Origin: Streptomyces sp. S.PNR 29
Lineage (GTDB): Bacteria; Actinomycetota; Actinomycetes; Streptomycetales; Streptomycetaceae
Direction of reading: 5' to 3'
Length of the DNA: 64,000 bases
Assembly: GCF_030386795.1 (NCBI RefSeq)
Contig: NZ_JANUQM010000004.1
Location: 333,530-397,529 of the forward strand
The translations under genes were made by a program, and so were the position numbers. This document shows, one piece after another, positions 1 through 7,641 of this stretch. Numbering within the stretch: position 1 is the first letter of the stretch; each line of letters opens with the position of its first letter. The notes under the pieces were generated by a model. That model saw only the letters and a program-made list of their open reading frames with translations. It ran no database searches and had not been told where the DNA came from.

Positions 1-314
1 TCCTCGGCGTCGAGGCCGAGTTCACGGGCGATCTCGACCAGGAAGGGTTCTCCCCTACGGGCGAGCTCCTCGACCCGGCCCAGCAGGGTCTCTACGTACC
101 GCCAGTCCTGCCCCTGCGCCGCGGCCTCCTCCGCGGCCTGGGCGGCGGCGAAGGCGTGCTTGTTCTTCTCCAGCGGGAAGTGCCGCAGCCTCAGCTCCAG
201 ACGATCGCCGTAGCGGGCACGCAGGGCGCGGAGGTCGTCCAGGGCGCTGCGGCAGTCCGGGCACTGCAGATCGCACCAGACGTCGAGAACGGGGGCGGGG
301 GAGGAGTCGCTCAT
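1..314 (-). CDS. DsbA-like thioredoxin-fold oxidoreductase, partial
   Basis: Only the first 104 residues are in the window; the C-terminal part lies before base 1. The protein opens with a beta strand and then a CPDC motif at residues 18-21, the redox-active pair of a thioredoxin fold. A mostly helical stretch follows, as in the DsbA / 2-hydroxychromene-isomerase-like (FrnE-type) family. The ATG at 314 is preceded by a GGGAG ribosome site nine bases away. No signal peptide or membrane segment is visible, so it probably works in the cytoplasm on thiol-disulfide exchange; the substrate cannot be inferred. The motif and fold are seen; the family assignment is inference. Confidence 0.8.
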   Translation of the reverse strand, partial: MSDSSPAPVLDVWCDLQCPDCRSALDDLRALRARYGDRLELRLRHFPLEKNKHAFAAAQAAEEAAAQGQDWRYVETLLGRVEELARRGEPFLVEIARELGLDAE

Positions 315-512
315 GGAGACAGTCTCCCAGCCCGTGCCCCGGCGACCCAATCCGACCTCGCACGTCAGGGTCGTACGACCGCCACCGGCACCTGCGGAGG
401 AGCCGACCCGGAGATGTCCCTGATGTCCCGCCGGGGCATGGCCGCCGGGGTCGGGGAGGTGCAGGATGGAAGGGACGAAGTGCCCCTGCCCGACCGAGCC
501 CTGGAGGACCGG

Positions 513-953
513 ATGATTGCCGAGACCGTCTGCTCCGCCGTGTCCGCGGCCGGCCTGGGCATCGCGGCGGTCACCGCGTACCGCAGGCGTTTCCTGACCG
601 CGGTCCGTATCGCCGCCTACTCGCTCGTCCCCCTCGGCCTGGTGATGACCGGGGTGGTCGACTGGCTGGCCGACACCGCCTTCAGCCCGACCGCCTGGGC
701 GGGCTTCGGGGTGCTCGGCGTCTCCTGGCTGCTCTTCGCCACCACGCGGTCCGTGGAGCGCCGCCGCGGCGGCACCCGCAAGGAGCGCAGGGAGGCCCGG
801 GCCGCCGCCGGCCGGCCCGATGTGGTGCCTCCGGCGGCCTCGGCGCCCTCCCTGGGGCCCGGCTCCCGCCCGGCGGCCCGCCCCGCGAGCGCGCCCCGTG
901 CCGAGGACGACTTCAGCGACATCGAGGCCATCCTCAAGAAGCACGGCATATGA
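513..953 (+). CDS. Small two-helix membrane protein, unknown function
   Basis: A 146-residue protein with two clear membrane segments (about residues 6-24 and 35-85, the second split by a short loop). A basic cytosolic region (ERRRGGTRKERREAR) follows, then a Pro/Ala-rich linker and a conserved-looking acidic end, DDFSDIEAILKKHGI. The frame is open further upstream, but the ATG at 513 has a GGAGG ribosome site at 503-507 at ideal spacing and begins the first hydrophobic segment, so it is preferred. Similar short proteins occur in other streptomycetes and are sometimes labelled 'cellulose synthase'; nothing here supports an enzymatic role. Confidence 0.75.
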   Translation: MIAETVCSAVSAAGLGIAAVTAYRRRFLTAVRIAAYSLVPLGLVMTGVVDWLADTAFSPTAWAGFGVLGVSWLLFATTRSVERRRGGTRKERREARAAAGRPDVVPPAASAPSLGPGSRPAARPASAPRAEDDFSDIEAILKKHGI

Positions 954-1139
954 GGAAGCCTGGCCGGAAGAACACGGCTGGCATATGAGATCCCGAAGCA
1001 GGAGAAACGACACAGTCCGTCCCGTGGGCGTCCGGAAGCGATCACAACCTGAACCGGAGATCGCGGAACCAGCGAGCTCCCGTTCTTCCCTGGGCGCTGA
1101 TCGCGTGGGGCACATCGACTGCGCCATCATCGGCGCGAC

Positions 1140-1292
1140 ATGCTGGACACGACACAGAGCGAGGCCGCGCCGCCGCAGGACGAGCCGCGCGGCTGCCTTT
1201 TCGCCCTTTCCCAACCACCGCTGATGATCTTCCTTGCGGTGATCGGGGGTCTCCTGCTCACGGCTGCGTTGCACGACCTGCTGTTGCTGTGA
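1140..1292 (+). CDS. 50-residue single-pass membrane protein, unknown function
   Basis: A short reading frame encodes 50 residues: a polar N-terminus (MLDTTQSEAAPPQDEPRG) followed by about 25 hydrophobic residues (from LMIFLAVIGG to LHDLLLL), so a C-terminal tail anchor is likely. The ATG at 1140 has only a weak ribosome site, and no in-frame alternative start lies just upstream. The composition change from polar to purely hydrophobic, and the third-position GC typical of the neighbourhood, argue for a real gene. No function can be assigned. Confidence 0.6.
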   Translation: MLDTTQSEAAPPQDEPRGCLFALSQPPLMIFLAVIGGLLLTAALHDLLLL

Positions 1293-1367
1293 GCCGTACC
1301 CGCGCTCCCCGGCGCCACCCGCCGGGGAACGCGTCAGCAGGGTGGTCCGCTGTGGCCGGGACCGACG

Positions 1368-1925
1368 TCAGCCCGCCGCCTCCTTGCGCCGCGCCCGGTA
1401 CGCGGCCACATGCAGGCGGTTGCCGCACGTGCGGCTGTCGCAGTACCGCCGTGAGCGGTTGCGGGAGAGGTCGACGAAGGCCCGCCGGCAGTCGGGAGCC
1501 TCGCAGCGTCGCAGTCGCTCCTGCTCCCCGGCTACCACGAAGAACGCCAGCGCCATCCCGCAGTCGGCCGCCAGGTGATCGGCGACGGAGGCGCCGGGCG
1601 CGAAGTAGTGCACGTGCCAGTCGTAGCCGTCGTGGTCCGTGAGGCGGGGGGTGGTGCCTGCCGCGGCGACCAGTTCGTTGATCAGCCCGGCGGCGGTACG
1701 GGCGTCGGGGGCCGCGAAGACCGCGGCGAACCGCCCGCGCACCTTGCGCACCGCCGAGAGGTCGAACTCCGAGAGGTGCCCGACGTCGCTCACTTCGTGC
1801 TTTCGTACGAACGCCTCAAGGGTCGCGACATCCGGCAGTCCCTCCGGCGTCGTCTCCTCCGGTGCGGTGTTCACCAGATCCACCACGGTGTCGAGGGCGC
1901 ACCGGGTGTCGTGGGTGATCAGCAC
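1368..1925 (-). CDS. CGNR zinc-finger / ABATE-domain protein, putative DNA-binding regulator
   Basis: The 185-residue product has an N-terminal helical ABATE-type (DUF1470) domain, roughly residues 1-130, and a C-terminal CGNR zinc finger. Two cysteine pairs at the C-terminus (RRCEAPDCRRAFVD and RRYCDSRTCGNRLHVAAYR) give the CX4C...CX4CGNR pattern that names the family. Such proteins are thought to be DNA-binding regulators in actinobacteria, but targets are unknown. The frame is open far upstream; the GTG at 1925 is chosen because a GGGAG site precedes it and because the upstream extension is Pro/Thr/His low-complexity sequence generated by a tandem repeat. It faces away from ssgB and stands alone. 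Confidence 0.85.
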   Translation of the reverse strand: MLITHDTRCALDTVVDLVNTAPEETTPEGLPDVATLEAFVRKHEVSDVGHLSEFDLSAVRKVRGRFAAVFAAPDARTAAGLINELVAAAGTTPRLTDHDGYDWHVHYFAPGASVADHLAADCGMALAFFVVAGEQERLRRCEAPDCRRAFVDLSRNRSRRYCDSRTCGNRLHVAAYRARRKEAAG

Positions 1926-2738
1926 GTTTCGCTCCCTGGCCTGGGGTCCGGGCGGGCGCCCGCCGATGCTGGCCGATGGTAACGGCTTCCACAACAACGG
2001 CACCGGCCTCGGCCCGACCTCCGCCCACACTTGCCGATACAACGCGACGACCACCACGCGGGTTCCCACGGCCACACCGCACCGCGACCACCAGGCCGCA
2101 GGCGCGGCCCCTGCGGAAGCCACCGAGCGGCAGCCCAGCGCCGCCCGTTCGCGGCGGCGAGACCCGGGGGGCGGATCGATCGGGCCGGGTTCGACAGTCG
2201 GCGTGGTGCGGCGAGTGCGCATCGCTGCCGGCGGGGTTGGCCGGCGCGGTGGTGGGTGGTGTTGCGGTTTGGTGGTGGGTGGTGCCTCGGTGCGGTGTCG
2301 GGTGGTGGTGTGCTGGGTTCGGTGGTGCGGTGTCGGGTGGTGGTGTGCTGGGTTCGGTGGTGCGGTGTCGGGTGGTCGTGTCCTGGGCGGAACCGCCCGT
2401 CGATTCCGCACCCCGGCCACCCGCGTCCGCGTCCCCGGAACCGGCCCTGGACAGTCATGCCGCCGGGGCGGGCGGGTGCGCGTGGCCGGCGCCCCCGTAG
2501 CGCCGGGCCGCCCGCCCTCACCGCCCTCAGCCGCAGGCCGCAGCCCCCGGCTACCCAGCGAGTACCGAGCCTTCAGCCGACCCCGAGCCCGGCTCCCGCG
2601 CACCGAGCACACACAACCGACGCCGCCCCGCGAAGCGCTCCACGGTGACGGCGACCGGTGTGTGCCGTATGCGGTTGTCCCAGCCCGAGCCGTCACCCCG
2701 AGTCGACGGCGCCGGGCGGCTTCGCGAGGAGTTGCGAC
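1926..2738. other. Non-coding interval of about 0.8 kb
   Basis: No supported gene is seen between the CGNR protein and ssgB. Reading frames that cross this stretch are Pro/Arg- or Gly/Val-rich artefacts without ribosome sites. The only distinct structure is the 35-bp tandem repeat at 2291-2390. The promoter of the CGNR gene must lie just above 1925, but no clear -10/-35 pair is visible. Confidence 0.6.
2291..2390. repeat. Tandem repeat, 35-bp unit, about 2.9 copies
   Basis: Two identical 35-bp units (2291-2325 and 2326-2360) are followed by a partial third copy (2361-2390) that differs at a few positions. The unit begins TGCGGTGTCGGGTGG and is GT-rich on this strand. Degenerate GGTGGTGG sequence immediately upstream (about 2250-2290) may be older, decayed copies. 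There are no unique spacers, so it is not a CRISPR array. Confidence 0.9.
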
Positions 2739-3152
2739 CTAGCTTTCCGCCAGGATGTGCGAGAGCTCCTGATCGAGATCGAAGTGCCGGTGCTCCGTGC
2801 CGGGAGGCACGGCGGCGTCGGTCCGCTTCAGGAAGGACTCCAGGGCCCTTGCCGGGGCCTCAAGCAGGGCCTCCCCCTCCGGGGAGCTCAGGGCGATGCA
2901 CACGACGCCCTGACCATGGCTGCGCGACGGCCAGACACGGACGTCGCCGGTTCCCGTGGGACGGTGAAGCCCCTCGGCGAGGAGGTCGCGGGCGAACACC
3001 CACTCGACGGTCTCCTCGGCTCCGGTGTGGAAGGTGGCGTGCACGGCGTAGGGGTCGGCCGTGTCGTACCGCAGGCCTGCGGGGACAGGCAGGGAGGACT
3101 CGCTCGACACAACGAGGCGCAGGTGCAGCTCGCAGCTGACCGTGGTGTTCAT
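2739..3152 (-). CDS. ssgB: Sporulation-specific cell-division activator SsgB
   Basis: The 137-residue protein is a full-length SsgA-like protein and reads as SsgB throughout. It begins MNTTVSCELHLRLVVSS and carries the family core (DPYAVHATFHTG, EWVFARDLLAEG, VRVWPS, VVCIALSSPEGEALLEAP). In Streptomyces SsgB marks sporulation septum sites and recruits FtsZ there, together with SsgA. The ATG at 3152 is chosen because it gives the family's usual length and N-terminus. A sigma-H-type promoter motif lies about 60 bases upstream. SsgB is extremely conserved across streptomycetes, which makes this identification secure. Confidence 0.97.
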   Translation of the reverse strand: MNTTVSCELHLRLVVSSESSLPVPAGLRYDTADPYAVHATFHTGAEETVEWVFARDLLAEGLHRPTGTGDVRVWPSRSHGQGVVCIALSSPEGEALLEAPARALESFLKRTDAAVPPGTEHRHFDLDQELSHILAES

Positions 3153-3213
3153 AAGCGCCAGGGCCTTTCGCTCAGTGTGCGCTCGGGGATTCGCACGTCG
3201 GCGAAATCGACAT

Positions 3214-3237
3214 GCCACCTACGGTGCCGTTGTAAAC
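3214..3237 (-). promoter_or_regulatory. Sigma-H/sigma-B-like promoter of ssgB
   Basis: On the minus strand the sequence reads GTTT (3237-3234), 14 bases, then GGTGGC (3219-3214). This matches the GTTT-N14-16-GGGTAT-like pattern of stress sigma factors of the sigma-B/sigma-H group, though the -10 is imperfect. Published work places ssgB under sigma-H; the motif here sits about 60 bases before the ATG, as a promoter should. The motif is seen; the sigma factor is inferred. Confidence 0.6.
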
Positions 3238-3305
3238 CCCTCTGAGTGTTTTGGGTGCCTTTACGTAACTCTTCCGGCCGAGAGATCGTTGTCGATGTGC
3301 GGCCA

Positions 3306-3335
3306 TTCCGGTGACTCGTTTCCCTCGGGTAGGGT
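3306..3335 (+). promoter_or_regulatory. Promoter giving a probably leaderless transcript
   Basis: A TTCCGG hexamer (3306-3311) and TAGGGT (3330-3335) are separated by 18 bases. The -10 lies eight bases before the ATG at 3344, so transcription would start at or within a base or two of the start codon. The -35 match is weak. Confidence 0.45.
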
Positions 3336-3343
3336 TTGGCCGT

Positions 3344-3796
3344 ATGAATACGGGGAGTAACGAGCCGGGCGAGGTAGCCGTGGCATCCGACGAGACGAGG
3401 ACGGACGAGACGCAGGGCGAACGGGAGCTGGGTTCCAGGGCGCCGGAATTCATCAAGGCGCGCCGCATGCTGCACCTGAGCTGGCAGGTCGGGATCTTCA
3501 TCGTCGGCCTCGCCGTGGTGGTCGCCGGCATCATCATGCTCCCGCTGCCCGGACCCGGCTGGGTGGTGATCTTCGGCGGCATGGCGATCTGGGCGACCGA
3601 GTTCGTCTGGGCCCAGCTGGTGTTGCGCTGGACCAAGCGCAAGGTCACCGAGGCGGCCCAGCGTGCCCTCGATCCCAAGGTCCGCCGCCGCAACATCATC
3701 CTGACGTCGATCGGCCTCGTGATCGTGGGCGTACTCGTCGGCATCTACGTGTGGAAGTTCGGCATCGTCATGCCCTGGAAGATCAAGGACCAGTGA
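3344..3796 (+). CDS. TIGR02611-type small membrane protein
   Basis: The 150-residue protein has a polar N-terminus, then two membrane segments around residues 45-90 that carry the family hallmark LPLPGPGW (PGPGW motif), and a third near the C-terminus (IILTSIGLVIVGVLVGIYVW). The pattern matches the TIGR02611 / PGPGW family of actinobacterial membrane proteins of unknown role. The ATG at 3344 would be used by a leaderless mRNA; a GTG at 3380 with a GAGG site six bases upstream is a serious alternative that would shorten the protein by 12 residues. It is followed by tRNA-Val with no shared terminator. Confidence 0.85.
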   Translation: MNTGSNEPGEVAVASDETRTDETQGERELGSRAPEFIKARRMLHLSWQVGIFIVGLAVVVAGIIMLPLPGPGWVVIFGGMAIWATEFVWAQLVLRWTKRKVTEAAQRALDPKVRRRNIILTSIGLVIVGVLVGIYVWKFGIVMPWKIKDQ

Positions 3797-3841
3797 CGGG
3801 AGCCCGGCCCGCGCTGGTCACAGGCACCCCCTGACATCGGG

Positions 3842-3847
3842 TAATGT
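3842..3847 (+). promoter_or_regulatory. -10 element of the first tRNA-Val gene
   Basis: TAATGT lies 13 bases before the tRNA 5' end. No convincing -35 hexamer is seen at normal spacing, so this element is tentative. Confidence 0.4.
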
Positions 3848-3860
3848 TCTTCCTGCACCC

Positions 3861-3932
3861 GGGCGATTAGCTCAGTGGGAGAGCGCTTCGTTCACACCGA
3901 AGAGGTCACTGGTTCGAACCCAGTATCGCCCA
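3861..3932 (+). tRNA. tRNA-Val(CAC), copy 1
   Basis: The 72-base sequence folds as a standard cloverleaf: the acceptor stem pairs GGGCGAT with ATCGCCC, the D-arm contains AGCTCAGTGGGAGAGC, the anticodon stem-loop is CTTCG-TTCACAC-CGAAG with anticodon CAC, and the T-arm contains GGTTCGAACC. The discriminator base is A and CCA is not encoded. It decodes GUG valine. The gene is identical base for base to the copy at 14010-14081. Confidence 0.97.
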
Positions 3933-3940
3933 CCCGGAAA

Positions 3941-3976
3941 CGGCGGCCCGCCTGCGACATCGCAGGCGGGCCGCCG
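3941..3976 (+). terminator. Hairpin terminator after tRNA-Val copy 1
   Basis: A perfect 16-bp stem (3941-3956 with 3961-3976) encloses a four-base ACAT loop and begins nine bases after the tRNA. There is no T tract, as is common for Streptomyces terminators. Confidence 0.75.
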
Positions 3977-4412
3977 TCGTCTGCATCGCGCGGTTGCCCG
4001 ACGAGGACGGATGTCCTGCGCCGGGGGAGGGCGGATATCCCACTTCCGGCAGCGAGCCCCCGGGAACCCGTTCGCCGGCCGACGATGCGCCTGCGGGCGC
4101 GCTCGCCCATCCGACAGTGCGACCAGAAGAACCCGCCGCGCCATTCCGAGGGTTCGCCCTGAGGGACCCGCCGCGCTGTTCCGAGGGTTCGCCCCGAAGC
4201 ACCCGCCGCACTGTTCCGACGGCTCGCCGCGCGAGACCCACGGCGCCGTCGTCTTTCAGTCCCTCGCGAGGTTCGTGTGATCCGCTGAGCCCCGTTCGGT
4301 CCGCCGACCGGACGGCGCCTCACCTGCGGCGTCACGCCACCCGGCCCCTGGGCCCGCCTCCCCGCGGCGCCCAGTTGCAGGGCTGCTCGGTAAGAAATTC
4401 TTGTCTGAATCA
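3977..4412. other. Non-coding interval between tRNA-Val and the sugar locus
   Basis: No supported gene is seen between the tRNA terminator and the promoter at 4413. The interval holds a three-copy 35-bp tandem repeat (4131-4235) and, near its end, an 11-bp AAGAA-A-TTCTT palindrome at 4392-4402, just upstream of the -35 box. The palindrome could be an additional regulator site. Confidence 0.6.
4131..4235. repeat. Tandem repeat, 35-bp unit, three copies
   Basis: Three consecutive 35-bp units start at 4131, 4166 and 4201, each opening ACCCGCCGC and containing TTCCGA followed by a TTCGCC-like segment. Copies 1 and 2 are closest; copy 3 has diverged. It shares only its period, not its sequence, with the repeat at 2291. 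Confidence 0.85.
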
Positions 4413-4441
4413 TTGACGCACCCTCAGCCCCTCCGTACCTT
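4413..4441 (+). promoter_or_regulatory. Promoter of the rhamnogalacturonan uptake operon
   Basis: TTGACG (4413-4418) and TACCTT (4436-4441) are 17 bases apart, a good vegetative-type promoter. The expected transcript start near 4448 falls directly before the operator-like palindromes, so a bound repressor would block initiation or elongation. Confidence 0.6.
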
Positions 4442-4448
4442 GTGCCAG

Positions 4449-4472
4449 CAAGCGCTTACTTGAAACGATTCA
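4449..4472 (+). promoter_or_regulatory. LacI-family operator-like palindromes
   Basis: AAGCGCTT at 4450-4457 is a perfect 8-bp palindrome with a central CG. TGAAACGATTCA at 4461-4472 is a near-perfect 12-bp palindrome of the TGAAnCGnTTCA type recognised by LacI/GalR-family regulators. Both lie just after the predicted start point and 36 bases or more before the GTG of the binding-protein gene. No LacI-type gene is in the window, so the regulator would act from elsewhere. Confidence 0.6.
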
Positions 4473-4507
4473 TGCAGCCGCTGCGACGCTGCGGGGAGGG
4501 GCCAACG

Positions 4508-5797
4508 GTGGGAACCGGCAGGAATGTTGAGAGGCGTACGGTTCTGAAGGCGGCCGGGGCCGCGGCGGCCACGCTCGGGCTTGCCGCGACGACCGGGTGT
4601 GGCGGCGATAGTGGCGGTTCCGGCGACGGAACGGTGACCCTCCGTTACGCGTGGTGGGGCGGCGAGCCGCGCACGATCGCCATCAAGAAGACGATCGCGC
4701 TCTTCGAGAAGAAGTACCCGAAGATCAAGATCAAGCCTGAATTCACCGACTACGAGGCGTTCTGGGAGAGGTTCCAGACCCAGGCCTCCGGCGGAAATCC
4801 GCCGGACGTTTTCCAGAATGCTGTCGGCTTCCTGCGTAAGTACGACAAGCGTGGTGTCCTTATGGATCTCAAGACGCAGGCGGACGCGGGGAATCTGAGA
4901 CTGGAGAACTTCCGCAACGGCGTTCTGACGGCCGGCCAGGCCGACGGCAAGCAACTCGGCGTACCCGTCGGTGCCAACACCATGGCGCTCGTCATCGACC
5001 TCAAGGCCTTCAAGAAGGCGGGCGTGGAGGCGCAGTTCGGCTGGACCTGGGACGAGTACTTCGACGCGCTGCAGACCATCCAGGACAAGCTGAAGATCGC
5101 CGGTGACACCGGCTACTTCAGCATCATGTACCTCTACGACCTGTACCTGCGGCAGAACGGCAAGGCCTTCTTCACCGACTCCGACCTCGGCTTCACCGAG
5201 GACGATCTCACGCAGTGGTGGGAGGACGGCTACAAGCGTGTGAAGTCCGGGCTCGTCGCCGACCCGAAGAAGGTCGAGCAGGTCAAGCCCAAGTCCGCCC
5301 TCTCGGCTGGGCTCGCCGCCTCCGAGTTCACCTGGGACAACTTCTCCATCCGCTACGAGGGCGAGGGCGAGTCGGACTACGGACTCGCGCCGATCCCCAC
5401 CACGAACGGCAAGGACACCGGCCAGTACCTCGGCTCGCTGATGCTCAGCGCCTTCTCCGGGACCAAGCACCCCAAGGAAGTCGCCCAGTTCATCGACTTC
5501 ATGGTCCACGACCCCGAGGTCGGCAAGATCATGGGCTACGACCGCGGCATCCTCGCCACCACCGAGCAGTACGACGCGTTCACGCCCACCGACGACACCA
5601 ACAAGGGCGTCAAGGCGTACGAGGAGGAGGTCGCCAAGGCGGGAGTCCTGGGGAAGATCACCCCGCACCCGTCCGGCGCCGACGTCATCGAGGCGGCGTT
5701 CCTGCGGATCGGCGGCGAGGTCGCCCAGGGCAAGACCAAGCCCGCCGACGCCGCCAAGAAGCTGTTCAGCGAGGCCAAGGCCGCGTTCGCGGGCTGA
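4508..5797 (+). CDS. Tat-exported lipoprotein, sugar ABC transporter binding protein
   Basis: The 429-residue protein is an extracellular solute-binding protein (family 1). It captures an oligosaccharide outside the membrane and hands it to the two permeases encoded next. The N-terminus combines a twin-arginine motif (ERRTVLK, residues 8-14) with a lipobox ending at Cys31, so it should be exported folded by Tat and lipid-anchored. The start of the mature part (VTLRYAWWGGEP) is typical of the class. The GTG at 4508 has a GGAGG site eight bases upstream and places the RR motif near the start, unlike the longer open frame. The stop is 14 bases before the next gene. The ligand is inferred from the downstream lyase as a rhamnogalacturonan fragment. 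Confidence 0.9.
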   Translation: MGTGRNVERRTVLKAAGAAAATLGLAATTGCGGDSGGSGDGTVTLRYAWWGGEPRTIAIKKTIALFEKKYPKIKIKPEFTDYEAFWERFQTQASGGNPPDVFQNAVGFLRKYDKRGVLMDLKTQADAGNLRLENFRNGVLTAGQADGKQLGVPVGANTMALVIDLKAFKKAGVEAQFGWTWDEYFDALQTIQDKLKIAGDTGYFSIMYLYDLYLRQNGKAFFTDSDLGFTEDDLTQWWEDGYKRVKSGLVADPKKVEQVKPKSALSAGLAASEFTWDNFSIRYEGEGESDYGLAPIPTTNGKDTGQYLGSLMLSAFSGTKHPKEVAQFIDFMVHDPEVGKIMGYDRGILATTEQYDAFTPTDDTNKGVKAYEEEVAKAGVLGKITPHPSGADVIEAAFLRIGGEVAQGKTKPADAAKKLFSEAKAAFAG

Positions 5798-5811
5798 GGG
5801 GACGTACCACC

Positions 5812-6768
5812 ATGACGCTCGTCAAGGAAGCGCCCGCGCGCCCGGCGGGGAAGCGGTCCTCCGCTCCCCTCGCCGGGCGGCGCGGGCGGCGCCGCGAGAA
5901 CCTCGCCGGCTATCTGTTCATGTCGCCGTGGATCGCGGGGTTCCTGCTGCTCACAGCGGGACCGATGATCGCGTCGCTGTACTACGCGTTCACCAGTTAC
6001 AACCTGTTCACGCCGCCCCAGTGGGTGGGGCTCGACAATTTCACGACCATGTTCCAGGACCCGCGCTGGCAGAAGTCGGTCCAGGTCACGCTGAAGTACG
6101 TCGTCGTGGCCACACCACTGAAGCTGCTGCTCGCGCTGGGCGTCGCGCTGCTGCTCGCGCAGAGCCGGCGCGGGCAGGGGCTGTACCGGGCCGCGTTCTA
6201 CATGCCCTCGCTCATCGGCGCCAGCGTCTCCGTGGGTTTCGTGTGGCGGGCGCTGTTCTCGGACGACGCGATCGTGGACCGTACACAGAAGATCTTCGGT
6301 CTCGACGTGGGGGGCTGGATCGGCAACCCGGACTACGTCATCTACGCTCTGGTGGCCCTGAGCATCTGGCAGTTCGGTGCCCCGATGGTCATCTTCCTGG
6401 CCGGCCTCAAGCAGGTGCCGCGGGAGCTGTACGAGGCCGCCGAGATGGACGGAGCGGGTCCCCTCCGCAGGTTCTGGAACATCACGCTGCCGATGATCTC
6501 CCCGGTGCTGTTCTTCAACGTGCTGCTGGAGTCCATCCACGCGTTCCAGGTGTTCGGTTCCGCGTATGTCGTCTCCGACACCCGGTGCGGGCCCGCCGAC
6601 GCCACGCTCGTCTACACCTGTTACCTGTACCAGAAGGGCTTCAAGGAGGCCCAGATGGGCTTCGCCTCCGCGATGGCCTGGACGCTGGTGGTCGCGGTGG
6701 CGCTCGTCACGGCGGTCCTGTTCTGGTCGCAGAAGAAATGGGTGCACTACGAGGAGGCCGCCAAGTGA
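5812..6768 (+). CDS. Sugar ABC transporter permease (MalF/UgpA type)
   Basis: The 318-residue protein has six membrane segments, beginning with YLFMSPWIAGFLLLTAG, and the cytoplasmic EAA loop (ELYEAAEMDGAG, about residues 205-216) that contacts the ATPase. It forms one half of the transmembrane channel with the next gene. The basic N-terminal extension (residues 10-30) is usual for this subfamily. The next gene starts at 6765 with a GTGA overlap, so the pair is translationally coupled. No ATPase gene lies in the cluster; as for many Streptomyces sugar importers, a shared MsiK-type ATPase probably energises it. Confidence 0.93.
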   Translation: MTLVKEAPARPAGKRSSAPLAGRRGRRRENLAGYLFMSPWIAGFLLLTAGPMIASLYYAFTSYNLFTPPQWVGLDNFTTMFQDPRWQKSVQVTLKYVVVATPLKLLLALGVALLLAQSRRGQGLYRAAFYMPSLIGASVSVGFVWRALFSDDAIVDRTQKIFGLDVGGWIGNPDYVIYALVALSIWQFGAPMVIFLAGLKQVPRELYEAAEMDGAGPLRRFWNITLPMISPVLFFNVLLESIHAFQVFGSAYVVSDTRCGPADATLVYTCYLYQKGFKEAQMGFASAMAWTLVVAVALVTAVLFWSQKKWVHYEEAAK

Positions 6769-7637
6769 CCACCGCCACCAGCCCTGCCGTGCGCACCGCG
6801 AACGAGCGGCGGCGCATCGGATCGATCGCCTGGCACGTGGGCGCGCTCGTCGTCCTCGCGGTCGTCCTGTATCCCGTGATCTGGGTGGTCGGTGCCTCGT
6901 TCAAGCCGAGCAAGGACATCATCGCCAGCCTCGACCTGCTGCCCGCCAAGCCGGTCTGGGCGAACTTCTCGGGGCTCGCCGACGGCATCTCCGGCATCTC
7001 CATCAGCAGCTTCTTCGTGAACTCGCTGCTGTACGCGGTCCTCGCCGTGGTCGGTGTCGTGGTGTCCAGCTCGCTGACCGCCTACGCCTTCGCCAAGATC
7101 CGGTTCGCCGGGCGGAACCTGCTGTTCACGCTGATGATCGGCACGCTGTTGCTGCCGTATCACGTCCTGCTCATCCCGCAGTACGTGATGTTCCGCAAGC
7201 TGGAGCTCACCGACACGCTGGTGCCGCTCGTGGCGGGCAAGTTCCTGGCGACGGAGGCGTTCTTCGTCTTCCTGATGGTCCAGTTCATGCGCGGGCTGCC
7301 GCGCGAGCTGGACGAGGCCGCCAAGCTCGATGGCTGTGGGCACTTGAGGACCTACTGGTCCATCGTGCTGCCGCTGAGCCGCCCCGCCGTCATCACCAGC
7401 GCCATCTTCACCTTCATCAACGCCTGGAACGACTTCATGGGGCCGTTGATCTACCTCAACACCCCCGAGAATTACACCGTTTCGCTCGGCCTGATGATGT
7501 TCCGCGACCAGGAGGGCATCTCCAACTACGGCAGCATGATCGCGATGTCGCTGGTGGCGCTGGTGCCGGTCATCGCCTTCTTCATGGCCTTCCAGCGCTA
7601 CCTCATCGACGGCATGGCGACCTCCGGACTGAAGTGA
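6765..7637 (+). CDS. Sugar ABC transporter permease (MalG type)
   Basis: The 290-residue partner permease has six membrane segments and the EAA loop ELDEAAKLDGCG (about residues 181-192). The family pattern AWNDFMGPLIYL near the end is intact. It starts at a GTG that overlaps the upstream stop codon. With the binding protein at 4508 and the permease at 5812 it makes a carbohydrate importer of the CUT1 class. It is followed five bases later by the DUF624 gene, so all four genes are probably one transcript. Confidence 0.93.
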   Translation: MTTATSPAVRTANERRRIGSIAWHVGALVVLAVVLYPVIWVVGASFKPSKDIIASLDLLPAKPVWANFSGLADGISGISISSFFVNSLLYAVLAVVGVVVSSSLTAYAFAKIRFAGRNLLFTLMIGTLLLPYHVLLIPQYVMFRKLELTDTLVPLVAGKFLATEAFFVFLMVQFMRGLPRELDEAAKLDGCGHLRTYWSIVLPLSRPAVITSAIFTFINAWNDFMGPLIYLNTPENYTVSLGLMMFRDQEGISNYGSMIAMSLVALVPVIAFFMAFQRYLIDGMATSGLK

Positions 7638-7641
7638 GGCG

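Noticed and set aside
1926..2696. Long N-terminal extension of the CGNR protein
   Set aside because: The extra residues are Pro/Thr/His low complexity generated by the tandem repeat, while the GTG at 1925 has a good ribosome site.
2291..4235. Possible CRISPR arrays at the 35-bp repeats
   Set aside because: The repeats are directly adjacent with no unique spacers, and no cas genes are in the window.
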